Virus record (IMG/VR): IMGVR_UViG_3300020129_000448
Location: 1-39,508 of that record
DNA length: 39,508 nucleotides
Direction: 5' to 3' (one strand)
Source of the DNA: a virus
A program made the translations under genes and the position numbers. The notes under the pieces are model-generated. The model had not been told where the DNA came from. It made no database searches and saw only the letters and a list, made by a program, of their open reading frames with translations. The stretch's first letter is position 1. Each line of letters opens with the position of its first letter. This document shows positions 23,036-29,544 of this stretch, piece by piece.

Positions 23036-24270
23036 GGGCTTACCACCACCAAGTCGCGATATAGCTTCAACAACTGACGCTGCTCGCGTGCCCACGTAAC
23101 TTGCTGACCGTTGACCTGCTGGGTGGTGTAGGGCACGATGATGCGCCGCACGTGGCGCAGACCGCCGAGCACGGCTGCGGCGTACATCTCAAATCCGTGG
23201 TCGATGACGCTGCCATCGTCAACGGCGCTCGGTGAAACGATGAACGCAATGAAGCCACCCTGGCGGACGTGCGGCTTGCAAATGCTCAGCACTCGGTTCC
23301 ATGCGGAACGGAAGCCGTCAATATCCAGGTTGCCCATGTCGTGTGCATCTGAGCTATAGCGACCCTTTGCTTGCTGCCAATAAGGCGGGTCCAACAGGAT
23401 CAGGTCTGCCCTAGTTGGTGCTTCCGACGGCCAGCCACTGGTGATGTCATGGGCGTGAATCGGCAGCGTCGGCGTCGATGGATGCAGATCGCTCGCCCAC
23501 ACCCGACGCCCCATGCGTTTGGCGACATCGATCGTGGTGCCGCCGCCGGCGAACGGGTCCACCACGATGTGGCCTGGCTCGGTGTACAGCCAGAGCAGGT
23601 TTTCCACGACCTGCGGCGGCATTCGTCCGAACACGCCGCCGACGCTATCGCTGGTAGGGAAGTTCCAGATATCGAAGTGCTGGCGAGAGTCAGGCGGGTC
23701 TAGAAATTCGCGCAGGTTTGCGCGTTCTTCTAACCATGCGGAGATTGTCCGCTGGGTTACCCCGATCTGCTGGGCGATGTAGTCCTGACTTTGGCAATCC
23801 AACCACAAATCCCAGGCTCTGGCTTGTTGTTCCGCTTTCTCCGTCGCGCGCGCGTCCTGCGTCCAATTCTCGACCGACCGAGTCGACACACTCAGCAACT
23901 GCGCGATCTCGCCGATGCGCTCTCCATTGCGCAGAGCAGCAAAATCACGGAACAGCATTCCTGCCAGTCGCCGCTTGTCAGCCTGCGAGAGTTGGTGGCC
24001 GTGCGTCGCGTTGCGAGTAATCGACTCCCGCCGAATCTCGGCGTCGGTCAGATTGCCCAGGTCTTCGACAACAATCGTCTCGCGCTGCTCGCGGCGATGC
24101 GCCTGCAGACGGTGAAACCCATCGACCAGAACACGGCCGCGCGCCACTACGATTGGCGGCAACAGATCGACGGCATGCCGATACCGCTCAATCGCCGACT
24201 CATCCTCGCGTAAACGCGGATAGAGCTCCTTGACGAATTGGACGCTGTCGACCGCCACTGACTCTGCCAT
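23032..24270 (-). CDS. ParB-like / DNA methyltransferase fusion
   Basis: A 412-residue protein. Start ATG 24270 is chosen because the frame upstream is Arg-rich shadow over the next gene. Residues 36-60 hold the ParB-type nuclease-fold motif LVDGFHRLQAHR (D50, H53, R54). Two helix-turn-helix segments follow: IGEIAQLLSVSTRSVENW at 119-136 and DYIAQQIGVTQRTISAWL at 163-180. The C-terminal half is a methyltransferase: DPFAGGGTTIDVAKRMGRRV (motif I, from 238), ASDLHP, then LILLDPPYW (motif IV, DPPY 294-297). DPPY with motif I first implies an N6-adenine or N4-cytosine enzyme of the gamma-type order. No cognate restriction gene is seen, so it probably protects or marks DNA. Confidence 0.9.
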   Translation of the reverse strand: MAESVAVDSVQFVKELYPRLREDESAIERYRHAVDLLPPIVVARGRVLVDGFHRLQAHRREQRETIVVEDLGNLTDAEIRRESITRNATHGHQLSQADKRRLAGMLFRDFAALRNGERIGEIAQLLSVSTRSVENWTQDARATEKAEQQARAWDLWLDCQSQDYIAQQIGVTQRTISAWLEERANLREFLDPPDSRQHFDIWNFPTSDSVGGVFGRMPPQVVENLLWLYTEPGHIVVDPFAGGGTTIDVAKRMGRRVWASDLHPSTPTLPIHAHDITSGWPSEAPTRADLILLDPPYWQQAKGRYSSDAHDMGNLDIDGFRSAWNRVLSICKPHVRQGGFIAFIVSPSAVDDGSVIDHGFEMYAAAVLGGLRHVRRIIVPYTTQQVNGQQVTWAREQRQLLKLYRDLVVVSP

Positions 24271-24286
24271 CACGGATACAGCACGC

Positions 24287-24487
24287 TCACGCGACCTCCG
24301 CCTTGCCCCTGAGACAGTCGTGCCGCCGCACCGGGTAGAGCGCGTCGTGCTGATGACAGAAAAACGCGCGACACAGCGGACACCAGGTCTCGACTGCCGC
24401 GCGGCAGCCAAACTGCTGGCAGCGATCAGGCACCGGGTCCTCGCACCAGTTGGCAATCACCTCGTCGACCCAGCCCCGCGGCCCCAT
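24287..24487 (-). CDS. Small zinc-binding protein
   Basis: Sixty-six residues from ATG 24487, overlapping the preceding stop as TGATG. Cysteines and histidines are dense and ordered: WCEDPVPDRCQQFGC, then WCPLCRAFFCHQHD, then RRHDCLRG, resembling a double zinc-binding B-box-like or treble-clef module. It ends 17 bases before the methyltransferase. No catalytic motif is visible; a protein- or nucleic-acid-binding role is likely. Confidence 0.7.
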   Translation of the reverse strand: MGPRGWVDEVIANWCEDPVPDRCQQFGCRAAVETWCPLCRAFFCHQHDALYPVRRHDCLRGKAEVA

Positions 24488-24579
24488 CAGAACAACCTCA
24501 TCCAGCGCGCCGCGACCAGGCACACGCCCACCGTGGCCGCCAGCCACACCACCACCAGCAGCATGTCAGTGTCCGTCAT
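24487..24579 (-). CDS. Tiny single-span membrane protein
   Basis: Thirty residues, MTDTDMLLVVVWLAATVGVC then LVAARWMRLF, from ATG 24579. Residues 7-24 form one hydrophobic helix, with an acidic N-terminus and basic end. It is nested between overlapping genes: it starts 14 bases inside the previous gene and its stop overlaps the next start. Downstream of a secreted muralytic enzyme, it could be part of a lysis or membrane complex. Confidence 0.6.
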   Translation of the reverse strand: MTDTDMLLVVVWLAATVGVCLVAARWMRLF

Positions 24580-24664
24580 GGTCCCCACCCGCGCCGATGG
24601 CCGCGCCAAACAGCAACGCCACCAGCAATCCCAGCAGGACCCAGATCGCCAGAATCTGGAGCAC
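24566..24664 (-). CDS. Tiny single-span membrane protein with polar tail
   Basis: Thirty-two residues read from GTG 24664, which overlaps the TAG of the upstream muralytic gene as TAGTG. One hydrophobic helix (LQILAIWVLLGLLVALLFGA) is followed by a Gly/Asp/His tail (IGAGGDHDGH). A GTG five bases further upstream is an alternative start. The helix plus short hydrophilic end resembles small holin-like or antiholin proteins, but function is inferred only from topology and neighbours. Confidence 0.6.
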   Translation of the reverse strand: MLQILAIWVLLGLLVALLFGAAIGAGGDHDGH

Positions 24665-25158
24665 TAACACAAGCCCCTCGACACCGGCACCCACTCGCGC
24701 GCGCGCCCCTGGTTCAGCATCCACCGCGCCGCGTTGCGCGCCGCCACCGGGTCGAAGACGGAGAGACCGGCGCGTCCCTGCGGTGTCGTGCGCCACGTCG
24801 ACGGCAGGAACTGAAAGAGACCGCTGGCGCCGCTCAAGCGGTTGACTGCGCCGGCGTAGCCGTGCGACTCGTAGGACTGGATGCAGTCGAGTCTCGCTTC
24901 GATCGCCACATTCAGCGGCGACACCGGCGGCGGCAGGACAACCGGACGTGGCCGCTCCAGCTCGCCGACGGCGTACAGATACGTCCGCGGCGACAGGCCT
25001 GTCGTATTCGCCGCGCCGAGCAGGTCGACCTGGTCCACGCCGGCTTCGTCGGCCAGCGCCACGACGTCGTCCGGGTCCGGGTCGGCCGCGGCGACCGGCT
25101 TGGCCAGACCGAGCAGCGAGCTGAGCACCATGACGCTGGCCACCACATGCCGCGCCAT
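24664..25158 (-). CDS. Secreted lytic transglycosylase / Rpf-like muralytic enzyme
   Basis: A 164-residue protein from ATG 25158 (TGATG overlap with the previous stop). Residues 1-25 are a signal peptide (MARHVVASVMVLSSLLGLAK, then PVAAA). The C-terminal 80 residues form a small lysozyme-like domain: DCIQSYESHGYAG with likely catalytic E97 and C92, VNRLSGASGLFQFLPSTW, then QGRAGLSVFDPVAARNAARW, ending REWVPVSRGLC. C92 and C164 could form the disulfide typical of resuscitation-promoting-factor enzymes. It cleaves peptidoglycan outside the membrane by family inference. Location inside the early set, not beside the tail-end peptidase, is unusual. It may be the endolysin, or alter host cell walls early. 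Confidence 0.8.
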   Translation of the reverse strand: MARHVVASVMVLSSLLGLAKPVAAADPDPDDVVALADEAGVDQVDLLGAANTTGLSPRTYLYAVGELERPRPVVLPPPVSPLNVAIEARLDCIQSYESHGYAGAVNRLSGASGLFQFLPSTWRTTPQGRAGLSVFDPVAARNAARWMLNQGRAREWVPVSRGLC

Positions 25159-25478
25159 CAGTACGGGAGGTCCTCTGAATCAGCTTCGTCGTCCAGGCGC
25201 GCGATATCCCGCTGCCCCGCGGCGAGCTCCAGTTCGGCGCTCTCTTCGGCCTGACGCCAGCGCTGCTCGCGTTCCGACGGCGGGTACATCAGCGCACTCC
25301 GTACGTTCTTCGACGGCGACTTCGCCAACTCGGCATGCACCATCTCGCGCGCGGTGCTCAGCGCCAGCGCGGCATACTCGGCCTGGCCAATTCCTTCTGG
25401 CAAGTCGAGCGTCACCTCGATCGTTTCCGAGCCATATTGCTCGGCCGGGACCTGCTTGCGGAACGTGACCGTACCCAC
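25158..25478 (-). CDS. Hypothetical phage protein (106 residues)
   Basis: Start GTG 25478 is supported by GGGAGG eleven bases upstream; a longer frame to 25685 is shadow over the nuclease gene. The first 50 residues look beta-rich (VTFRKQVPAEQYGSETIEVT, LDLPEG). A long helix follows (YAALALSTAREMVHAELAKS), and the tail is strongly acidic (IARLDDEADSEDLPY). The pattern recurs in phage early genes of unknown role. It may be a small binding partner of the adjacent nuclease. Confidence 0.65.
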   Translation of the reverse strand: MGTVTFRKQVPAEQYGSETIEVTLDLPEGIGQAEYAALALSTAREMVHAELAKSPSKNVRSALMYPPSEREQRWRQAEESAELELAAGQRDIARLDDEADSEDLPY

Positions 25479-25483
25479 TCTGT

Positions 25484-25873
25484 TTAAAACCTCCCGGCAA
25501 ATTCGGCGACGATGCGCGGCCAATCCCGCGGTCGCCACACGCCCACGTCGAAACCGCAGGCGCGGAATTTGGCCTGATACCACTGCTGCCGCGGACCCAG
25601 ACGTCCGAGGTCGCTTTTCAGTTCGCGAAACTTGGGTGGATAGCCTTCTTTGAAAAACACCCAGTCGGGCCAGCCGAGGCCACACACGTGGCCGCCGTGG
25701 CGCAAGGTGTGGATTCCGCGCGCATCCTCCGAGTTCCGCTCATGGCGCCCGCACCAGCCGTACAGATCGGCCATCTTGACCACCCGCTGCTCGAAGTGCG
25801 CCTCGCTTTCGATGCCCGCCAGCCCGCGCGTCGTGCGCGGATAACTGATGCCCCGCCGCAGAGCAACGCTCAT
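25484..25873 (-). CDS. VRR-NUC domain nuclease
   Basis: A 129-residue protein from ATG 25873 (TGATG overlap). The PD-(D/E)XK core of VRR-NUC nucleases is visible: ESEAHFEQRVVKMADLYGW as the N-terminal helix, GLGWPDWVFFKEG with P69-D70, FRELKSDLGRLGPRQQWYQA with E84 and K86, and a last strand FDVGVWRPRDW. Single-domain versions act as structure-specific nucleases, often on branched DNA, and fit a role in recombination or resolving replication products before packaging. It is near the front of the leftward operon. Confidence 0.85.
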   Translation of the reverse strand: MSVALRRGISYPRTTRGLAGIESEAHFEQRVVKMADLYGWCGRHERNSEDARGIHTLRHGGHVCGLGWPDWVFFKEGYPPKFRELKSDLGRLGPRQQWYQAKFRACGFDVGVWRPRDWPRIVAEFAGRF

Positions 25874-26151
25874 CACGAGTCCGCCCGCCAGTACTTGCTG
25901 GCCTGCGCCAGCTCGCGGTCGAGGTCCTCGTCGACGTCGACGTCGGCGTACAGTCGCGCCAGCTCCTCGAGCCGCTGGATGACCTGAGAGAGGTTCAGCC
26001 CGAGCGTGGCGTTACGCTGGATGGCGTCCCAGGCGCCTGCGCGCCAGGCCGCGGCCCAGACCTGGCTCGGATCGTCAGCCAGTCGGGGATGCTTGGCCTG
26101 CCAGGCGAAATAGCGGCCGCGCGCGTACTCGTCGGCGCTCTCCTGACTCAC
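25873..26151 (-). CDS. Early protein, paralog of the plus-strand protein at 29715-29990
   Basis: A 92-residue protein from GTG 26151, overlapping the preceding TGA. Residues 14-45 read RYFAWQAKHPRLADDPSQVW, then AAAWRAGAWDAIQ. The same pattern, FFAWKFHHPRESEDMAAVW then GAAWRAGGRAALQ, occurs in the protein at 29715-29990, so the two are paralogs. The rest is helical and acidic (VIQRLEELARLYADVDVDED). Its role is unknown; it is encoded immediately before the VRR-NUC nuclease. Confidence 0.75.
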   Translation of the reverse strand: MSQESADEYARGRYFAWQAKHPRLADDPSQVWAAAWRAGAWDAIQRNATLGLNLSQVIQRLEELARLYADVDVDEDLDRELAQASKYWRADS

Positions 26152-26339
26152 GCGACCTCGGCGAGCGGCTCCGCGGACTGGCGGCGTGCCCGACGTTCGG
26201 CCTCGGCCGCGTCGAGGCCCTTCAGGAAGAGAATGTACGCCTGGTCGTTCTTGTTACGTCGCCGCTCGAGTTGGCATTCCCTTGCGAGCCGCTGGGCTGC
26301 CTCCTCATCGTCCTGCAGTTCAAAAGAGATGCGAATCAT
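26148..26339 (-). CDS. Small helical early protein
   Basis: Sixty-three residues, starting at ATG 26339 after MARWPSAPRRLVG in the longer frame is excluded. It begins with a beta-like MIRISFELQ, then two charged helices (DEEAAQRLARECQLERRRNK and DQAYILFLKGLDAAEAERRA). The strand-helix-helix layout is compatible with a ribbon-helix-helix-like dimer, but this is weaker than for the next gene. It overlaps the following gene by four bases. Confidence 0.6.
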   Translation of the reverse strand: MIRISFELQDDEEAAQRLARECQLERRRNKNDQAYILFLKGLDAAEAERRARRQSAEPLAEVA

Positions 26340-26381
26340 GCCGACCAGTCTGCGCGGTGCAGACGGCCAGCGAGCCACGCT

Positions 26382-26567
26382 TTATGACGATTTATTCGGA
26401 CCAGAATGCGCCTGCCGGCGCCGATACTCGGCGAGGTGCTCGCGCAGGAAGCGCACCATCAGATTGGTTAGCGTCCGACCTTCTGCGTCGGCCACCTCGC
26501 GCAACTCGTTTTTCAAATCTTCGGGTAACCGAAACGTGAACTTCGGAGTCTCCGGCAACGGGCCCAT
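26382..26567 (-). CDS. Ribbon-helix-helix transcriptional regulator
   Basis: Sixty-one residues from ATG 26567. The core is a clear ribbon-helix-helix of the Arc/CopG type: beta strand KFTFRLPEDL, helix KNELREVADAEG, turn RTLTNL, helix MVRFLREHLAEYRR. Such proteins bind DNA as dimers through the strand. As the first gene of the leftward set, bordering a 248-bp control region, it is likely to autoregulate and may be the lysogeny or early repressor. A pair of ACAGTG boxes 11 bp apart lies 61-77 bp from its start and is a candidate operator. Confidence 0.85.
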   Translation of the reverse strand: MGPLPETPKFTFRLPEDLKNELREVADAEGRTLTNLMVRFLREHLAEYRRRQAHSGPNKSS

Positions 26568-26627
26568 CGTATGTCTACCTGACCTCCACTCGCCGTACCT
26601 AGCCTATATCGGCGGTACATCGTCAGT

Positions 26628-26644
26628 ACAGTGACAGGACAGTG
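26628..26644. promoter_or_regulatory. Candidate RHH operator: direct repeats ACAGTG, 11-bp period
   Basis: ACAGTG occurs at 26628-26633 and again at 26639-26644, one helical turn apart, with ACAGG between. RHH proteins usually bind such phased short repeats. The site lies upstream of the RHH gene's own start, on the control region shared with the rightward gene at 26816. Binding is inferred only. Confidence 0.45.
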
Positions 26645-26722
26645 GGTTGCCGGCAGATATCTGGACGACCGACACCCGCAGACGTAAGGTTTCCGTCTAA
26701 ACCACCCTTTTTGGGGGAAACG

Positions 26723-26750
26723 TTAACCGGCCGGAATAAATCGTTATAAA
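26723..26750 (+). promoter_or_regulatory. Candidate rightward promoter for the 26816 gene
   Basis: A -35-like TTAACC (26723-26728), a 16-base spacer and a -10 TATAAA (26745-26750, five of six to consensus) stand 65 bases before the ATG at 26816. An inverted repeat GTTTCC (26689-26694) / GGAAAC (26716-26721) lies immediately upstream and could be a binding site. The leader carries AAAGGGG before the start. Confidence 0.5.
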
Positions 26751-26788
26751 GCGTGAGCCTGCTGGGGAGTGGGTGCCGCACGCTAGAG

Positions 26789-26803
26789 CTTTAGGGTCTA
26801 AAG
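26789..26803. promoter_or_regulatory. Palindrome overlapping the leader of the 26816 gene
   Basis: CTTTAG-GGT-CTAAAG is a perfect six-base inverted repeat that runs into the ribosome site AAAGGGG of the rightward gene. It could be an operator or an RNA hairpin that hides the site. Confidence 0.45.
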
Positions 26804-26815
26804 GGGACTTGGCAC

Positions 26816-27331
26816 ATGCAGGAGCAGCCCGGTGTACAGCGGCTGACTACCGGGGGCGTGGAAATCACGCTCCGCTACCACGAGGGTTCTAACGTGGCAT
26901 CGCTGGTCGGTAGCGAACACGCCCTGATCAAATTGCTCGCCATCGACAAGCCAGAGCTGATCGACGCCCTAGTCGACGCGGCGCTCGAGCGCAAACTCGC
27001 CGCGCTCGCCCGCGAGGCCCAGGACGACCCTGATCGCTTCTGGCGGGAACACATACCGCCGTATACGTTCGCGCTACCGCTCGAGGAGATTCAGAACGGC
27101 CATACACAGAGGAAGCGCCGTGGTCGAAAAAAGGGCGGCAGCAACGCGAGTCGCGAATACTTCTGGGAACAGTATCGGAATGCCGTCGACGGCCTCAACG
27201 GGCAGCCGCGCATGCAGCGGCCGTACACGTTCGTCGGCCTCGCCTGCCGCACGTCATTCACCACGGGCACGTTCACGACCTACGTCAAGCGCTGGGGGCC
27301 GCCCCCAGGCTATGCAGGCCCGCACGAATAA
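26816..27331 (+). CDS. Putative DNA-binding regulator, rightward control gene
   Basis: A 171-residue protein from ATG 26816, divergent from the RHH gene. The N-terminal part is mixed, with LTTGGVEITLRYHEGSNVAS and a helical hinge (PELIDALVDAALERKLAALA). A strongly basic stretch, QRKRRGRKKGG, at about 98-108, resembles DNA-contacting tails. The last 50 residues may be a helix-turn-helix (YTFVGLACRTSFTTGTFTTY, then VKRWGPPP). Position next to the integrase and opposite a repressor-like gene suggests a lysis/lysogeny regulator. No firm family assignment. Confidence 0.6.
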   Translation: MQEQPGVQRLTTGGVEITLRYHEGSNVASLVGSEHALIKLLAIDKPELIDALVDAALERKLAALAREAQDDPDRFWREHIPPYTFALPLEEIQNGHTQRKRRGRKKGGSNASREYFWEQYRNAVDGLNGQPRMQRPYTFVGLACRTSFTTGTFTTYVKRWGPPPGYAGPHE

Positions 27332-27433
27332 ATAGCCATAAATCGCGACTCACCCGAGTGGAGAAGGCGCAGACTGGCCGGTGTGTCCGCACACGATCTG
27401 ACCGACCTTGAGCACGAGGAGATCGCCGCAGCT
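27332..27433. other. Intergenic space between regulator and integrase 3' ends, with a dyad
   Basis: This 102-bp stretch between convergent genes holds GTGTG-TCCG-CACAC (27381-27394), a perfect five-base dyad, and a weaker one in GACTCACCCGAGTG around 27344-27359. It could be a terminator, although no T-run follows, or part of the phage attachment site, which for serine integrases normally borders the integrase gene. A plus-strand frame of 82 codons begins at 27383 but runs antisense into the integrase and is doubtful. Confidence 0.35.
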
Positions 27434-28975
27434 CTAGCTCACCTGCTCGCCAGCGGCTGGCGACGGCATCATCAGCCGATTCCCCAGCGGCGTCCAGACG
27501 ATGTCGACGGCGACCTTGCCCCAGGCGACGCGCCGCGGAACAACCCTGGCGACGAACAGGCCCAGGACGCGCCGCTGGGACTCGACATCGCCGCGCTCGA
27601 GAGCGACGCGCCACGACGGCGCCGTGCCTAGCATGTCCTCCAGCGGCGGCAGCTCGGGCACCTTCTCCGCGGCGACCACCGGCTCCAGCGCGGTCAGCTT
27701 CTTCCGCGCGGCATCACGCTTCGCGGAGGCATCACGGTAGAGCGCATCGTAGGCGTCCTGGGCGATCTGCTCGCTGCCCAGCAGGCGCACAGCCTGCGCG
27801 ATCTCCTGCTCTGCACGCTCTATGTCTTTTTCTAACTGACGTCGCGTTCGCTCAGCGTTGGACACCACGCGCGGTGACTGCTCGCGCATCCACGCCGCGT
27901 CAATCCGCTTACGCTGGTCTGGGTCTGTGTAGGCGTCCAGTACGGCGGCCAGCGCCTCACGCGTGGCAGTCTCCACGGCCTCGGCCTTGACCCCAAACCG
28001 GCAGGAGCCACCGTACACGTCAGACTTGCAGCGGTAACGCGTCTGGGTGTACGGACGCGACTTGGAAGCCGGAGACCGCATGCCCGCCATCGGCCGACCG
28101 CATTCTGGGCAGACCAGAAAACCAGTGAGCAGATAGCGAATGCTGTTCTCACGGCCCGTCGCACCGCGCGGACGGAATGCCTGCTGCGCCTTCGTCCATG
28201 TATCGCTATCCACGATCGCCGGCCATTGCCCCCGCACGCCCGCTGCGGACCAACCCATATACATGGGCGACTTGAACATCAGCCGCACGGAGCGTATGTG
28301 CATGACGCGGCCGCCGCGCTCGTCCTCGGGTAGGTTGGCCAGCCAGCGATGGACGCTATTGACGCTGGCGCCCGCGGCGAGCTGCTGGTAGCCCTCCTTG
28401 ATGTGGTCAGCCTGGACAGGCTCACGATCAAGCACCCGCTTCGGCGCGCCGCGCTGCTTCTCGTCCTCAGTCCGCGGGCGCCAGCGGTAGCCGTAGGGCA
28501 GCGTGCCGCCCGGCCACCAACCCAGCGCCTTGGCGCCCTGCAGGGTGCTGGCGATGTTTTCTCCAGACACGCGCACCTCCTCCTGGGCCACCGCAGCCAG
28601 AATGTTCTGTACGAATTCTGGCAGTACACCACCTTCACTCACGCTGTGGATCGGTACGCCCAGTTTGGTGAGCTCCTCGAGCACCCGCACCCGCTCGATC
28701 AGCCGGCGCCCAAAACGATTGAGCCGCCAGACCACGACGACAACCGGCTGGCCGGCGGCTCGCAAGCGACGCACCTCGACGAGGAGCTGCTGATAGCCCG
28801 TACGGTCATCCCGCTTGCCGGTCAGGACGTCGCGGAAGAGCGGGCCTGGCAGGAATTGCAGGTCGAACGAATAGGCCAGGGTCTTGCGGTCCTGGTTGTC
28901 CAGGGACAAGCCTTCGTTGCCCTGCTCATCGCCCGAGACACGCAGGTAGCGCAGGGCGACGGGACGTTCATTCAC
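27434..28975 (-). CDS. int: Large serine recombinase (phage integrase)
   Basis: A 513-residue protein from GTG 28975, with GAGGAG eight bases upstream. The N-terminal resolvase domain has the catalytic S14 in ALRYLRVSGDEQ and the arginine motif VVWRLNRFGRR at 81-91 (the usual Asp before the Arg is Trp here). A recombinase domain spans about 140-280 (STLQGAKALGWWPGGTLPYG, and later MYMGWSAAG). A zinc ribbon uses C289, C292, C316 and C325. A coiled coil (RRQLEKDIERAEQEIAQAVR) and a short C-terminus follow. It would insert the genome at a host att site without host factors. No separate directionality factor is recognised, though the paired small early genes are candidates. Confidence 0.95.
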   Translation of the reverse strand: MNERPVALRYLRVSGDEQGNEGLSLDNQDRKTLAYSFDLQFLPGPLFRDVLTGKRDDRTGYQQLLVEVRRLRAAGQPVVVVVWRLNRFGRRLIERVRVLEELTKLGVPIHSVSEGGVLPEFVQNILAAVAQEEVRVSGENIASTLQGAKALGWWPGGTLPYGYRWRPRTEDEKQRGAPKRVLDREPVQADHIKEGYQQLAAGASVNSVHRWLANLPEDERGGRVMHIRSVRLMFKSPMYMGWSAAGVRGQWPAIVDSDTWTKAQQAFRPRGATGRENSIRYLLTGFLVCPECGRPMAGMRSPASKSRPYTQTRYRCKSDVYGGSCRFGVKAEAVETATREALAAVLDAYTDPDQRKRIDAAWMREQSPRVVSNAERTRRQLEKDIERAEQEIAQAVRLLGSEQIAQDAYDALYRDASAKRDAARKKLTALEPVVAAEKVPELPPLEDMLGTAPSWRVALERGDVESQRRVLGLFVARVVPRRVAWGKVAVDIVWTPLGNRLMMPSPAAGEQVS

Positions 28976-28994
28976 GGCATGGCTCCTCAGCCGT

Positions 28995-29068
28995 GAGTAT
29001 AGCCGAGTGAGTGTGCTATCGGCTTCTAACTGTAGTTCTTGACGTTAGGACACTCAACCCCTATACTC
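28995..29068. promoter_or_regulatory. Mirrored promoter/operator pair between integrase and rightward operon
   Basis: The left arm (28995-29014, read on the minus strand) is ACACTCA-CTCGG-CTATACTC and the right arm (29050-29068, plus strand) is ACACTCA-ACCC-CTATACTC. They are inverted with about 35 bp between. Each contains a -10 TATACT: 28996-29001 leftward to the integrase, 29062-29067 rightward. ACACTCA lies in the spacer of each promoter, where a regulator could block both. Confidence 0.6.
29039..29067 (+). promoter_or_regulatory. Strong sigma70-type promoter for the rightward operon
   Basis: TTGACG (29039-29044), a 17-base spacer and TATACT (29062-29067) match the housekeeping consensus closely. 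The predicted start, near 29074, falls on an in-frame GTG, so a leaderless form of the first gene is possible beside the SD-led ATG at 29152. Confidence 0.82.
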
Positions 29069-29151
29069 TGAGCGTGACCAAAAGAGAGCAGGCCAGCGCT
29101 AGGCACGCCGACCTGCTCGAGGCCAAACCCCTGAGCGACCAGGAGTCGACC

Positions 29152-29541
29152 ATGAACACCGTACTGCTTCCCGTAACCGACCCGCGCGGCCCCAAGGCTG
29201 TCGCTATCGCCACTGAGAGCGGCCAGTGGCTCAAGTGCCGCACCGCCGATGGCCGCAAGGCCTACGGCATCCGCTCGAGCCGCGACTCGGACGAGGTCTA
29301 CTTCGTCACCCGCACCTCGTGCACGTGCTACGACGGCCAGCGCCGCACCTGCAAGCACATGCTGGCGGTCCAATTGCACTGCCAGCTCATCGCCGAGCAG
29401 GAAGCCGCCGCGAAGTACGACGAAATCTTCAGTCGCTTCGAGCAGGACGACCGCCCGCTGCCCACCCCAGACCTCAGCCGGGTCCTTGGCCGCCCGCGGC
29501 GCGGCGTCATCCCCGCCGCCCTCATCGAGCGCGAGGACTGA
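29152..29541 (+). CDS. SWIM-type zinc-finger protein
   Basis: A 129-residue protein from ATG 29152, behind AGGAG. The SWIM pattern CxC...CxH is clear in TSCTCYDGQRRTCKHMLAVQ, within residues 62-81. The N-terminus (VTDPRGPKAVAIATESGQWL) is beta-like, and the tail ends in a basic Pro-rich segment (GRPRRGVIPAALIERED). SWIM modules bind DNA or protein and often sit near replication and transposition proteins. An in-frame GTG at 29074 would add 26 residues if the transcript is leaderless. First gene of the rightward operon. Confidence 0.8.
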   Translation: MNTVLLPVTDPRGPKAVAIATESGQWLKCRTADGRKAYGIRSSRDSDEVYFVTRTSCTCYDGQRRTCKHMLAVQLHCQLIAEQEAAAKYDEIFSRFEQDDRPLPTPDLSRVLGRPRRGVIPAALIERED

Positions 29542-29544
29542 GCG

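Noticed and set aside
27383-27631. Plus-strand 82-codon frame near the integrase 3' end
   Set aside because: Only its first 17 codons lie outside the integrase, there is no ribosome site, and the rest is antisense to it.
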